Origin: Sipunculus nudus
Taxonomy: Eukaryota; Annelida; Sipuncula; Golfingiida; Sipunculidae
NCBI GenBank assembly: GCA_026874595.1
Contig: CM049311.1
Coordinates: forward strand, 34,183,676-34,247,675
Direction of reading: 5' to 3'
Length of the DNA stretch: 64,000 nt
Shown here: piece after piece, positions 34,149 to 46,389 of the stretch
Numbering within the stretch: the stretch's first letter is position 1
How the letters are laid out: each line of letters begins with the position of its first letter
The notes under the pieces: model-generated
What the model saw: the letters and a program-made list of their open reading frames with translations, nothing else
Told to the model about the DNA's origin: nothing
The model's database searches: none
Translations under genes and position numbers: made by a program

Positions 34149-34902
34149 GATATACCACGCTCTAGCTTTACAGTTGTTTGCACTGTGCCCACCCTAGTGG
34201 TGGAACCCAGAGAATCTTGCCATACCAAGCAGCGGTTTGAGCGAAGGAGACCTGGTACGACTGCAGTGTATAACCGCTGCAAGAGGAGCGTACCTCTGAG
34301 CATATTTATATTTTCTTAGTCCTCGGTTAATGATCAAAGACCTCTAGATTGCATAGTCATCGTTTTGTTTTCCTGTTCATCTAAATGTTTCTCTAACATG
34401 CGTTTCAAGAGAAACCATAGACTTATACAGAAGAAATGTATTTATTATTAATTCCTTTAGAAAGATGCATACCTTCGGAAGGTACATCGTAGCTCTGTAT
34501 CAAATTATTAGAGGGGTTATTTTTTTGCTATATCGATTATTTTCATGCCGGTAGCAGTGACGCCACCTTTCTCTGAACCTTGCTTCAGAAATGGAAATCC
34601 CCAGGTTTAGTATGGTGCATTAAAGGCTAATTTCCTAATGGAAGTTTCAAGAGGACTATGCCTTGAAGATAATGCAAATTTCATCTTGCCCCGACTGAAA
34701 CGGGATCCGAACGGCGCCGGTTTACAATGCCATAAGCTGATCGAAATGCAAGGAGAGGTGGATCCCGGTTCTTAAGTGTGAGACCGATGGAATGTACCTA
34801 ACATCGGTTAAAATGAGTACCATGTATACATAGTTTGCAAAATTATGGAAAGCATTTACCAAACCCTGGACATCGTCAAAGCCATAAGAGACATGTGATC
34901 CA
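34149..34902. other. No gene recognised
   Basis: Mixed-composition unique sequence. Two overlapping 60-63 codon frames on opposite strands at 34121-34319 arise from a GC-richer stretch. Confidence 0.4.
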
Positions 34903-34907
34903 TTTAT

Positions 34908-35083
34908 TCATCCACAGTCAGAGTTAATCTCCGGAAATTGTTCAGGCGCACTTCCGGTCTCAGCAGTATTTTGTGCATCCGGTGTCGTCTGCAAAATCAC
35001 GTGACCTTTATCTGACGCGAAGCCGAACGATAAAGTTTCGACATCTTGCACCCACACGTTAAGAAGTGAATACAAATTAACGT
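34908..35083 (-). CDS. Candidate 3'-terminal coding exon, unrecognised protein
   Basis: On the minus strand, a pyrimidine-rich TTTGCCTTTTACAG acceptor ends at 35084. The frame is then open to a TGA at 34910-34908, and the stop overlaps AATAAA at 34908-34903. The last 50 residues are polar and protein-like: VWVQDVETLSFGFASDKGHV, then ILQTTPDAQNTAETG, then an acidic tail ending SDCG. The combination of acceptor, open frame, stop and poly(A) signal is the best gene-like structure in the window. The upstream exon was not found; a 71-codon minus-strand frame at 35294-35509 is a weak candidate. The protein family is unknown to me. Confidence 0.3.
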
Positions 35084-35105
35084 CTGTAAAAGGCAAATAT
35101 GGCAA

Positions 35106-35968
35106 AGATTTTTGAAGAGAGCGATAAATAGAATACTAATCAGTATCTAAGATATATAAAGCCCCCATTTGATAGATTTAAGACAGAATACGTATAATTT
35201 GATTATATGACAGTCGTAAGTGTTTGGTTATGTTTAGAATGGGTTTGTATCTGTAAGAATTATTTCGAATGTGCATAGATTATTAATTCTTGGTCAGTAT
35301 TTGTCAAAGTAAAATATATATAATATTCTATATTGGAATATTCTAAAAAGGCCAAAATTAATTGCCGTTGAAGATAAACAATGAAGTTTAAGACCTTCTT
35401 GAAAAGCTGATAGCTCAATTTGTTTCCAAACGTATATCAACAAGTACACCATATGGCTCTCTTCAAAGGTTCTGGCCTCTGGGGAAAAACACATCTGTTC
35501 GTTCAACAAAAAAATGAGGAAAGGCTAGAAACATTGATTTTACTTCAAGTACTTTGTGCCAGAGTGCCAACTCTTGCTCAAGTTTTTTAAAAGTTTGCCT
35601 CTACATCTGTACGAAGGCTGGTTTTTGTGATTTAACTTTTAAAAATATCACTGAAGTTTCAGATTAGATAAGATAACATTAATTATCATAATCATACGGG
35701 TAAAGTATATATTAACTATACTTAGTTAATATCTTAATTTCCCGAACTGTGTGGTTCACTGTTTACTATGATAACATGTCTAAACTACAATCAAGATGTT
35801 AAGGTCACAGCCATGAAAAAAGTTTGATCATAACTTCAAAGAATTCTTGGAAATTGGTTTCAAAATTAAAGGAAAATTCATGACTTTGAAAAAAATAAGC
35901 ATCACTACATTTGTGCATGTACACAATAGCATAACTGAAATGTGATCCTAATATTCATTAAAATAATT
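35106..35968. other. No gene confirmed
   Basis: AT-rich. A minus-strand frame at 35294-35509 contains RTFEESHMVYLLIYVWKQIE but has no convincing splice sites. Confidence 0.35.
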
Positions 35969-36056
35969 GTTACGGAACCTAAAATCGACAGATCATGTAT
36001 GCGTGACGAACATAAACTTTGTCATGAAGATAAAAAAATCAGATTCTGCAACACTA

Positions 36057-36637
36057 GGCAGCGTGAAAAGTCTAGGGGAATGAATAAAGAAGTCAGTGCT
36101 TTTATGTTAACAAATAACTATAATTTATTCTCAAAACAACCCTAACATTACAATACACTTAATCAATACAATTACACATTACAACAACATTATAACAGCA
36201 AACCAATACAATCACACAGCATAATAAACAAAGTGCACAGTACCTGGATACCACCACGGTCACAGCGACAAGTCCTTTAAAATGTATAAACCGGATGCAC
36301 AGTTCACACAAATCTTCTCAGAGAATAACAGTCCAATGTAATCACAAAATCAATTTATTGTAATCCGTTAAAGTGAAATCCTGGCAGTGATCCAAAATGC
36401 AAATGAAGACCATATAAAATTTGCACAAATTTAGAAGAAAATTTATAATTGCCTCACGTATCGGAAAAGGTCCACAACTGACTTACACGCTACTGTGTCC
36501 GCTGGAATATTTCTCTCTTCTCCTCTCTCGACTCTGAAACACAGCCCGTATGTATAACCTTTCACCCCCAGTCGAGAACTTTCTTTTCTCGAACAATCCA
36601 AAGAACCTAACATGATCCACTGTACACACGCGTTACA
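36057..36637 (-). mobile_element. LTR-like unit, left (minus-strand) copy
   Basis: On the minus strand it starts TGTAACGCGTGTG and ends CCTAGTGTTGCA, matching the right unit except for one base in the terminal inverted hexamer. It has a weaker TATA-like TTATACATA, a GA-rich leader, GGCAATTATAAATTTTCTTC, and AATAAA before ATAGTTATTTGTTAACA. No primer-binding site of the usual TGG type follows the 3' edge. Confidence 0.5.
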
Positions 36638-37252
36638 GGAAACATCTAGAACAATATCGCTGTGTTTCTACATATCAGGGTTCATACGTGGGCCGGCCCG
36701 GCTTGGCCAGGCGAGAAAACCCCAGACTAGCATGACCGCGGTTTACACGTCAGACCAAACGCGTGGGCCGGACTATGCCGTCATGGCAACGGCTAATGCT
36801 AGCGCTGTACATACACATACAATAAAAGAGACATCTGTAACATTATTTATTATTAGTGAGTTTGTTCCCCTGTGTCTAGTTAAACGTATAGTTGAAAGCT
36901 TATAAATTTTTCATAATTATACATTTCATTAATAAAATGCCAGATTGTCCTACAACTCCAGGACTTCATTCCTTAGCTACAAAGTCAATCCCATTAACCC
37001 AACTCTGCCTTCCCCATTCAAGGTTTGCACACATTTTAGATGCCAGTTGTTACAGGTGCTCTTTTTATTGTGTGACACGGGCGTAACTCGTGTTGTGACA
37101 CCCTCGCCAGGCCGTTTGTTACATTCTCAGTTTAATCCGTACTGGCTTAACTCTCGTTGTCATGCTAGCCTTCGGCTTTCTCGCCTGGCCGAAGTCACGT
37201 GTGGACCGTGGTATGTAGAGACACACATAGTGATGTTTTTCTAGATGATTCC

Positions 37253-37789
37253 TGTAACGCGTGCTTACCGTATATTATGTATTATTCTTCGAATGTTCGA
37301 GAAATAGAAGCTTCTCAGCTTGAGATGAAAAGGTATATAAACCGGCTGTGAGAGAGCCGAGAGAGAGAGAGAGAGCAGTAGAGAAGATTCCAGCGGACGT
37401 CGGTTTGTGGGACCTTATCCGGCGAGTGCGGCAATTATAAATTTTCTTCAGACTTTCTCCTGGATTTTGTGACAAGTCTTGTTTGGACTATAGTTTACTT
37501 TCTGGATTGTTACAAGAGCTTTACACTCGACTGTCATTCTCCGAGAGTATACATTTAAAGAACTTATCGTTGTGACGGTGGTGGTATGCAGGTACTGTGC
37601 ACATTGTTTATTCTACTGTGAGATTGTACTGATTTGTTGTTATACCGCTGTTATAATGTTTAATTGTATTGATTTTGTGTATTGTAATGTTAAAGTGGTT
37701 TTAAGAATAAATTACGGTTATTTGTTAACAAAAAAACCACTGACTTCTTTATTCATTCCCCTAGCAATTTCACGCTGCCTAGTGTTACA
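37253..37789 (+). mobile_element. LTR-like unit, right (plus-strand) copy
   Basis: The unit starts TGTAAC and ends GTTACA, a perfect 6-bp terminal inverted repeat of the kind that bounds many Ty3/gypsy LTRs (established pattern). A TATATAA box at 37334-37340 lies about 20 bp before a GA-rich leader at 37353-37375. AATAAA is at 37706-37711. Layout therefore matches U3-R-U5. The sequence after GTTACA is GAATCTGATTTTTTTATC, which is not a typical primer-binding site. Confidence 0.5.
37334..37340 (+). promoter_or_regulatory. TATA box of LTR-like unit
   Basis: AGGTATATAAACC upstream of a GA-rich leader. The equivalent site in the opposite arm has decayed. Confidence 0.5.
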
Positions 37790-37904
37790 GAATCTGATTT
37801 TTTTATCTCCATTACATAATTTGTGTTCATCACGCATACGTGATCTGTTTATATTAGGTTCCGTAACACAGTAAAACACTGCGACATATGAACCCCTCCC
37901 CAAC

Positions 37905-37930
37905 TCCCCCCCCCCCCCACACACACACAA
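37905..37930. repeat. C run followed by (CA)n
   Basis: A C run of about 13 bp followed by ACACACACAC, just outside the 1.9-kb inverted repeat. Confidence 0.85.
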
Positions 37931-40556
37931 AATCCTTGATCCGCCAATGAAGTACACACGTCAGTGGAGAAGTTTCGAAAACTAATTCTGATTTGGCTCA
38001 TAATGATAAAAGGTATGATTCTCAGGCACCGCCCGCGTCAATTTTAACTCCCCACATAAAAAAATATATATATATTTTGATTTTCGTCTTTCAATAAAAT
38101 AAAATAATACAATTTTGGTAAGATTTCCTTTGTTATGTAGTGCTTTTACCTGTTCAGCAAAAAAGTATGTTATTTTAATGCTTTTCCTTGATCAAATCAT
38201 ATTTGTATCAAAATATACAAAAAAAGTTAAAAATTAAAATAACGCCGGCTCGCACTGGTTTCTGCAAAAGAGAACTATAACTTTTCTTGGCCCTATTATC
38301 AAGAGTTGTCGACTCTTTAAACAACTTCCGTATTTTATCTTGCGATATTGTCCTTTAATAGAAACGTATAATGAACTTTGTGATTGTGATGATACCTGAT
38401 TTCGGTAATAGCTGTAACAATTATTTCATCAAACCCATTATTACCACAATTTGCTGTCCGACTTCAGGAGCTAAGCCACTGCGTAGCCTTTTAGGCTCAT
38501 TTCGAATGTCGCATAACGAGATCTAGAGCTGTCTGGGGCACAGGAATTCTACTCTTTCCGCGACAAATAAACATTTCATGGACCAGGACAGAGTTACTCT
38601 TAAAGGTGAGAAGGTAATGGTTTATGAAGGGCTTGAAAATGACAGTCTGGGAACCCTTGGGCCATATCATTTAGAGAGAAAGAGAAGTTAGCTCTATGCG
38701 AATTTCTGTGTTCTGCTGTCTCACACAAAAATCAGTTTCCTGGCTTATTTCATTGACAGAGAAACGATGGTCGAAGATAAATGGACATCATCCAACACAT
38801 TTCGTAGCTATATGTCTCTATATATCAACGCAAATATATTTCCAGGATTCTACTTATATATGTATCAGAAGGTTAGGATTGCCAGAATTTCACATTTCTT
38901 TGGGCTAGGCTCGCTTAGCATGTAACACAAAGGTAGACGGAATGAAGAAAATGTCTGTCGGGTAATGTAAGGTGCACCTTTGACCTCCTGACATAGTTTC
39001 TACTGAGAAGTAAGAGTGGCACCACATGCAGTATGGGAAACAACATTATAAATATTCGATGAAGGGAATAATTTATTTTTCAAAGCCCCGTATCTAACAA
39101 GAATAAAGTCAGTTGAAAAAAAATAAGCGTTAAACATATTTATTTAATTTTCCTATAACACCCTATATGTGTGACAGCGATTCCCGGTAAGACTCGACTT
39201 CATTTAAGGCCGCATGCAAACATTGTTGTGACCTTGGTAACCTCTAACGCACAATAAGTCCCAAAGGCTATATTTCAGAGACGGGTCAGGCACATATGCA
39301 ATGGATCACCCCATGTATGGTAATATGCGGTCGCCGTTAAATAGTTTTGACGAGGTGGATTTCATATGCCACTTACGTATGCCATCGACGTAGTCCTATC
39401 TTAAATGGCTGCCTAGCGGTCATTTCACTGAAATTTTGTCCATTCAGCTTCGGCTCAAAACATCATCGTTAATATCGAATATTATCTAAGTCAAGTTCTA
39501 TATTTCATAACATATTTAGACATATTGCAGAAGTAAAACCAGTAGTTAGACTTAAAGGTACCTGGGCCAGTTAATGGTCTTAAGAGGCCATTTTAACTAC
39601 ATGTACAGTGAAGAGACTTTTTCAGACGTATACCATGAAATTGAAAAGTTCTTATATTGACGGCCTTGCAGAGATGTGAAGGCCATGGCACCAGACGAAA
39701 ATCCCTGTTTGGCCGACTTTTATAGTTTAGACGGACTTTCCTGAAATGGCTTTGCCTGGCTGAAGAAAGCGGCCATTGCTCCGGCGGAAGACATCGATTC
39801 TGGCGAGTCTTACGGAGAATAGGAATTTTATTTCTGTCAACATGATAGGAGGTCACGACAGGGGCGATGGCCCGGTGGCTGCGGGCTCTTTGTGTCATAG
39901 CCGAGGCATTAATAGAGGTCTGTAGCTCTAGCACATGGAGAAAGCCTCTGCCAAAGCTGCTTTTACAACGCAAAACCTTTCGCTTTAATTTTTTGTTTTT
40001 AACTTCCACTGTCTTTTTATTAAGAAAACACTCTTTGTTGAGAACTTATTATATGGATCATTATTTTTCTTCAGGAAACTGCAAGGTTTTTAGTTTAAGT
40101 TTTGTTTGTTTTATCAAATAGAGGATTTAATTCCTTTTTTAAATTGATATTGAACAGTGTAAAAAACGAATAACTGAGTATAAGAAGAGAAAGAGCAGAA
40201 GAACAAACTTTGGTGAAAGCATTACCTCTGCAAAATACCCCCGTTAGAGAAGAAACAAAACACGGCATGTACTCTTATTTAAAACATGGATGCTGCATAA
40301 GACTTCCATAATGACCCGTGTAAATCGTATCAATGTGCTTCTGGAAGGCTTGTTCGCGTTTCATTGCACATATTTGGCATTAATATGTTCTCGGCCTCCA
40401 TTATTTACTCGGTTGACATAGCTATATAACAGTAAACCATACCACGGCACGTAATATACGTATACTTAAACATCATTAGAAAGTCTGGGTCCATTCACAT
40501 TTGGACTTTTCACGATATTTGTGTATTAACTGTACGCAATATATAGACCTTTTCCA
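37931..40556. other. No gene recognised
   Basis: Unique sequence. A 138-codon minus-strand frame at 39593-40009 is basic (Lys/Arg/His-rich) and overlaps a GC-richer patch at 39660-39960, but no family is recognised. An 84-codon plus-strand frame overlaps it. Confidence 0.4.
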
Positions 40557-40925
40557 TGAGCGCTGCCCGTAATGTGATCTGCTGATCGCCTTTTCTCTGG
40601 GCCTTTGCACTGCGCGTAAAGGTCGTATCCTGTGTTCGGTTCATCTAAACCTGTGTATTGAGCGTAAAAATCGTATGCTACATGTGTTCGGTTCATCTGA
40701 GCCTGTGTATTTTGCGTAAAGGTCGTCTGCTGTGTTCGGTTTCTTTGAGACTGCGCATTGTGCGTAAGGTCGTCTGCTGTGTTCGGTTTAGGTGACGCTG
40801 CGCGTTGGGCGTAAAGGTCTTCTGCTCTTTTCGGTTCATTTTAGCCTACGCACTGCACATAAAGGTCGTCTGCTCTGTTTTATTCATAAGAACTGCGTGT
40901 AACGCTCATCTGCTGTATTCGGGTG
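40557..40925. repeat. ~47-bp minisatellite, about seven copies
   Basis: GCGTAAAGGTCGTCTGC and GTGTTCGGTTCATCTGA recur with unit starts at 40614, 40662, 40714, 40762, 40809, 40855 and 40895, steps of 40-52 bp. Units are CpG-rich and diverged. The frame over part of it carries no stable repeat peptide because the step is not a multiple of three. Confidence 0.85.
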
Positions 40926-41989
40926 CTAAAGGAAATCATTGCGGGTTTTGTATACTGAAACCAGGTACATGCCAGAGACAACGACAGGAACGTGATCTGT
41001 AAAGTCACGTTTTCTTTTTTTTTATCATTTGAGATATCATAACAAATATTATCTTTGTTGGCCATTCAAAGGACCCGATAACTCACAACCATTCAGACGT
41101 TCTACATATATAAATGTGTTTCTGTGATTGTGCATATAGAAGATTTGATTTAAAAAGTCGTTTATGACGTAACAGAATAATATGTATGTGTGTGTGTGTG
41201 AAACAAGGATGTTTTGTTATTTCATCGGCCTTTCATGGCCAGCAGCTCAATAATTATATTAATAATTTTACTGCAGAGAAAAATTTTTAAATCTTTAAAC
41301 AATATTAATTTACTTCGTAAAAATGGAAATAATTGGATGCCGGATTTCAGTTATTCTATTTGTAAGAACGGAGGCGGTGTTTCTATTATATATATAATTA
41401 CCATTGAGTTTACGTTTCAGGAAAAGTAAAGTTAATTATGCTAAGGTAATATGATGTCCTTTCCTCGTGTTGCACGTTGACGTGAATGCAACAGACAGTA
41501 ATTACAGTAATTGCCTAGCTAAAATTGATATGTAAAACATCAAAACCTTTGAGGTTTAACAATACATAAAAAAATTCTAACATATTTCACCATCGTGGGC
41601 GAGGGCACTCAACAGCATGATTTTGGTCTCATCTCTGCCACTACGGGCCAATCTCTGTCAACCCCCTCTCCGCAGACAGGTTCGACTGATAAATGAAACC
41701 AGCTCTGTATCCGCCAGGCAATGTGACACTCGTCTCATGGACAGTTCTACAAGTTTATACTCCGAAGACAGCGTCCAGGCGAGAATCTATTTGCAGTGTG
41801 AGTTTGGTGAAAAGTAGATGTGTAACGGTTAAGTTTATAGCGGAATAACGATTTTTTTTTATCACGCCACAATCCTTAAATTATAGTAAAAATACCCAGT
41901 AGCTGCTCATATACAGAAAGGTATATATGGCTTAAATTCACCACCATTTTAATGCATGTTAAAGGGCCGTTTGTAAATATGCAAGCAGC
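40926..41989. other. No gene recognised
   Basis: Unique AT-rich sequence with a short TG tract near 41182-41199. Frames of 66-71 codons at 41214-41429 and 41617-41817 are unrecognised. Confidence 0.4.
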
Positions 41990-42045
41990 CTTTTATTATA
42001 TTTAAATTTGTGAGGGGAAAATAGATTTACATGCATGATTAGGAA

Positions 42046-42290
42046 CTATACGAATAAAGTCTTCAAAGTCTCAAAATGCACGTCTAAACGAGTACTCGTG
42101 CCGTTATTGCGGACCCGAGTACTCGGTAAGAATAAGTCTCAAAAAGCACTACTACACGAGTACTCGAGCAGTAATTTCGGACTGGAGTACTCGGGTAGAA
42201 TAAGTCTCAAAATGCACGTCTACACGAGTACCCGAGCCGTGATTACGGACTCGAGTACTCGGTTAAAATTTCTCAGACTAGAGTAATCGA
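42046..42290. repeat. 68-bp tandem repeat with GAGTACTC palindromes
   Basis: CGAGTACTCG-type palindromes fall at 42089, 42157 and 42225 (an exact 68-bp step) and a second palindrome lies in each unit at 42116, 42184 and 42252. AATAAGTCTCAAAATGCAC marks the unit start. Each unit can therefore form a short cruciform at either palindrome or a larger hairpin between the two. The 83-codon frame across it changes phase between units and is unlikely to be a gene. Confidence 0.9.
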
Positions 42291-45200
42291 GTTCTCCTTT
42301 CAGCACAAGTTTCGATGACGAAATGTTAACATGTCTTACGGCTTTTTAAATTTTGGGAACAAATAAATTACATTTACTATTGGCACAAAGCAAATAATTA
42401 AATTGAAACCTCGAAATGCTGATATAAAGAGCAAAAACAGAATTGAGACCTAGAAAAAGTGGTTATTATTTTTAGGTGGTCGGTAAAATGGGTGGTCGAT
42501 AGGCTAGGTTTAACTGTTTTTCAGAGGAAATGTGTAAAAGAATTAAACAGCAGCTAATTGTGCACTGTTTACGATTTGATTTCTTTTATTATTCATTGCG
42601 TGGCTGTCCACAATTCTCTCTGATCCGGGTGACAGGGAATCCTGAGCCAAGGGAATTTTACAGGGTTTCGTTCTGGTCCCTGTATTTGTCCACGTCTCGT
42701 ATTTCTGTGAGAAATGCTATTAGGCCTCGTCCTTGGACGTCCGTAACGTGTCTAGTGTATCAATAGGCCTGAAATGTAATAATCTCGATTGTGTCACGTT
42801 CCACTGTAGATACATATACGAACATATGGTTTCAGCCTGATGCGCGAGACGTAGTTATTACTTGTGCTAATGGAGAGGTCACAGGCTTCAAAGCCAACCG
42901 TGCACTTAATGCGATATAAACGGCTTTGTGGCATTAACGGCTTTCAGTGCGCGTGCTTCCCAATTGTGGTTATACATGGATTATTGAATAGATTTTGTAA
43001 TTTTAATTAAGTACAGCCCGATCACCAATCTGATACACTAGCTCCAACGGATTAAATGGTTGTCACTATCTGCACTTGTTTTACATGCATCAAACCTTAA
43101 TGGTATACTGAGTATAACTGAGACAAATTTGATCCTGTTGTTTTTTATGTGAATTGACAATCTTGATGGACCCACCAACGCATTATGATCTGCTTTTTTG
43201 TCCTTTAATAAATCACACAAAACTGGTCACATTTTTTTTTAAATATTTGTGGTCTAAGGTCATTCCACATCGTTCGTTAAAACTTCTTAAATATTTTTTA
43301 AATAAATGGAAAGCGTTTCTTATCAAACGATCTGGTTTATTACAAGCTTTCACTTTCCTTACGAGCAAATAAAAAATCATGAGCGATTCAAATATTATTT
43401 CCCTGATTATCATTAAAAAGGGGCGGAATAAAATTACAAAACTAATGATAAAGGAGGAGAGGAAACAGCTGAATGAGACAGAAATTACTTCTTAATAAAA
43501 ATGATATTTCATGTTTGATGTGACAGTCGCAATGTATATTGAAATGTCCGTTTCTTTAACTATTAATATGTCGTGTTATAATCTGATTTAGTGCTGTATA
43601 ATTCATCACCAGAGTGGACAGTAAAATAGGGAACACATGAATTCTTTATTTTCATTTTTAACCATCTCTGACTTTGACGGATGGGTTTGGTGTCATCATT
43701 AAACTTTAATAGCCTCAAATTCATCAATTTCAGGAAGTTGGTATCATCATCTGATGAATAACGGATGTCGTCACGGATGATCCGGGAGCCAGAAAGCAGA
43801 TTTGTTCATTAACCAGATATCTTTAATAGTCCAATCAATCTCTCCTACAAAAGCCCGATCATTAGGACATTAGATACGGCGTGCAAAATTAATCAAACCT
43901 TTAAAAACCTGTAAAACCAGATCCCAAGGGCCTATGCGTAAGTTACCGGAGGTGGCGCTTGGTGAAAAGGTTTAGTTCCGCTTTAGCAGTTTCGCGCAGT
44001 GATATGAGCTTTCAAACGGTCTGTGATCACCCCGAAAGTGCTGGAGTGCTTAGTTGCAGTCGTAAATCTGTAGCCGTTTTCAGAATGACATCTTATCTAG
44101 AAGGCACCGCTGAAGCACGACCCTCCAATGTCCTCCGCTGGTTATAGGACCTCTGGCCGGATGAGATCTCCATTAGCTGGAGCGGGTTTTGCGGCCGATT
44201 CTCACTAGGTTTAATTACCAAATCGTTTTAACGGGTCTCTGGGCACCCGTTGCGCTCAGGCGTGAATATTGGCTTCCTAATCAGGTAAATATTTTCATGT
44301 CATGGACTTATCTCATCCACTCCAGAGATGTCACGTTTAAATCCGCTCCCTCGTCTAATCTTTGCAATTTATTGTTGACATCTTGTAAAAATTGTAATGT
44401 TCCTGTGGCTGACATTACAATTCAACATCGATGTAATATTTCAGGTATAAATGGAGTGAAATAACAAGAGAAACTGAATGTGAATACATCTGTAAGAAAT
44501 CAACGGCATTTCTTTCAGTCCCAGGTGGGTATGGTTACAGGATTGTGACATGACGATAAACTTAATATTTTCCGAAAATTTTATTACCGGGAGCATTAAT
44601 TCATATTTCAACTCATGATAGCATGATTGGTATGAGAGTCTTTTAGTTATGAAACATTTACCCAATGAACCACGTACAAATAGAGCGAAAACAAATGATA
44701 GAACGACCGATCCACTGTTCCAAACACTAGCTGTATACTCTTTATTCCGACATACGACTTCAGACATCAGAGTTTAAGCTTATTCGAAAATTGACTGCAA
44801 GTCAGCGCTTCTAAAATTATTGTGAGTAAATATTGGGATACTTCAGGTATAGCCTCAAGGACGGGAAGGTATCGGTCGGACCTGTATAGGTCGAGAAGGA
44901 GCTGGAATACGCTCTTGGGTGACAACAACAGCGTCGGTGAACGACAGTTGAATATAACCACAATACCCCCTTTACTCTTTACCATATATGACGTTCTAAA
45001 GCTTCATAAATTATTACTTATTATTAAGGTAGAAGATAAATACTTTAATATAAAGAGGCTTCTTACACACATCATATCTGAATACATCGGAAGACTTCGG
45101 CAGCCCCCGATGGGTACCGATATCCCCAGACTTTTTTCCAATGTTTGCAGCTGTTTGTCGTTATCTCCCGATGTCCCTGAGTGTTACGTCTCCTGAAATA

Positions 45201-45893
45201 TTCAGATTTTTCTCGATGATTATGCTTCTTGATCGTCATGGGGATGACTCTGTGGTGACTCTGCCGATCAGGTCCTTTAATATCTATTGGTTATATATAT
45301 AATATAATTACATATAATTTACATAACATTTGTTTATGGCTTTTTAATATATTCGTATGTTTCTTTATTTGAGTATATTTGGCGTACAACATCTTATCTT
45401 TTCAACTCCAGCACCAGTAGATATTTCGCTAGTGACAAAGCGTAGTGATTTGGGAGATGTAAACTGGGGGCCTGAAAATAATGAATTTCAAAGTACCATT
45501 TGACATATTATTATTATTCCTTTTTTTGCTGATTATCGTGTCTTGAGAAACCCTTTTGGGTATTTGCCAAGGTAAAAATAATAAAGCACAACATTTGAAC
45601 TTAAATATAATTTTAACTTAAAGGAGTGTGAGGAGTGACTGGTTATGATATACAGAAGGTTATACTGGATATATTATATATTACTAAAACATTTATCAGT
45701 AATCAACTAATAGCAAATAATTTAATGGTAGAGGAATCTGATACGTAGCCGGTAGGAGAATAAAGGTTGCTGTTATGTGTTACCAAGGAGGTTAAAATTA
45801 AACAGGAGATAGTACTTAGATCGTTGTCCAGCATCAAAGGAACTCGCGTTCCAGTTCACGAAGTTTTTTTGTTTTTGTTTTTTTTGCGGCTGT
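42291..45893. other. No gene recognised
   Basis: Unique, mostly AT-rich sequence. Frames of 60-124 codons (the longest at 44441-44767 minus and 44822-45196 plus) are hydrophobic or Ser/Arg-rich without motifs. TAATCAAACC and TAAT-rich stretches occur near 43840-43910. Confidence 0.4.
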
Positions 45894-46184
45894 CACAGGC
45901 GCTTGACACAATGTCAACCATCACTGGCCTGGGTGCTCTGGCCAACACCATCCTTTCTCTCAGGTGATCACTAATAGAACTCGTGTATCCTTGCTTTGAA
46001 GGGTTTCACGCCTTACATAAACCATCTAGTCCCAACCAAACACATTATTTTTAAGTTCAGTCTATTTTACTTCTGTTACTTATCCCGTCTACCTACTAAC
46101 AACCACAAGGTGTGGGCCGGAGCCCTATTTCCGCCTAATTATCGCCCAGGCCAATGTTTGTTGACATTGTGTCAAGCGCCTGTG
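45894..46184. repeat. Inverted repeat, 42-bp arms, 207-bp loop
   Basis: The left arm 45894-45935 holds CACAGGCGCTTGACACAATG, TCAAC and TGGCCTGGG; the right arm 46143-46184 is its reverse complement with a few mismatches. Similarity stops sharply at both arm ends. A 66-codon frame covers the left arm and ends at a CTCAG/GTGATC junction, but no family is recognised. It may be a small MITE. Confidence 0.7.
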
Positions 46185-46389
46185 GCTGCTGTCTATAATG
46201 ATTTCGGAGGATGTCCATTGTACACGTCGTTGTCACGACACCTCGTAAGTCGGACAATACAAGTACTGCGTCCGATGCTGCTTCTCATGACATTTCGTGC
46301 AAGCGGAAGTCAAAATTCAATGCATGCGAATTCTCTAATTAAAAGACATTCATGCACAGAGACCGGCTACCGAATCCTTGGGTGAACAG

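Larger units (their letters stand above)
35969..37867. mobile_element. 1.9-kb inverted repeat with LTR-like arms
   Basis: The left arm 35969-36736 and right arm 37159-37867 are reverse complements over more than 700 bp. Outer ends are GTTACGGAACCTAA facing TTAGGTTCCGTAAC; inner ends are TAGCATGAC facing GTCATGCTA. The 422-bp loop is unique. Matching blocks include GGGGAATGAATAAAGAAGTC near the outer side and CCAGGCGAGAAA near the inner side. Each arm contains an LTR-like unit of 537-581 bp. Possible origins are an inverted duplication of a solo LTR with flanks, or an element that uses inverted terminal units as DIRS-like or Penelope-like elements can. No reverse transcriptase frame is present. 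Confidence 0.85.

Noticed and set aside
36612-36905. 97-codon frame
   Set aside because: Spans the end of the left arm and the loop of the 1.9-kb inverted repeat. No reverse transcriptase, protease or Gag-type motif.
39593-40009. 138-codon basic frame on the minus strand
   Set aside because: No motif or splice context. A GC-richer patch lowers the stop frequency locally.
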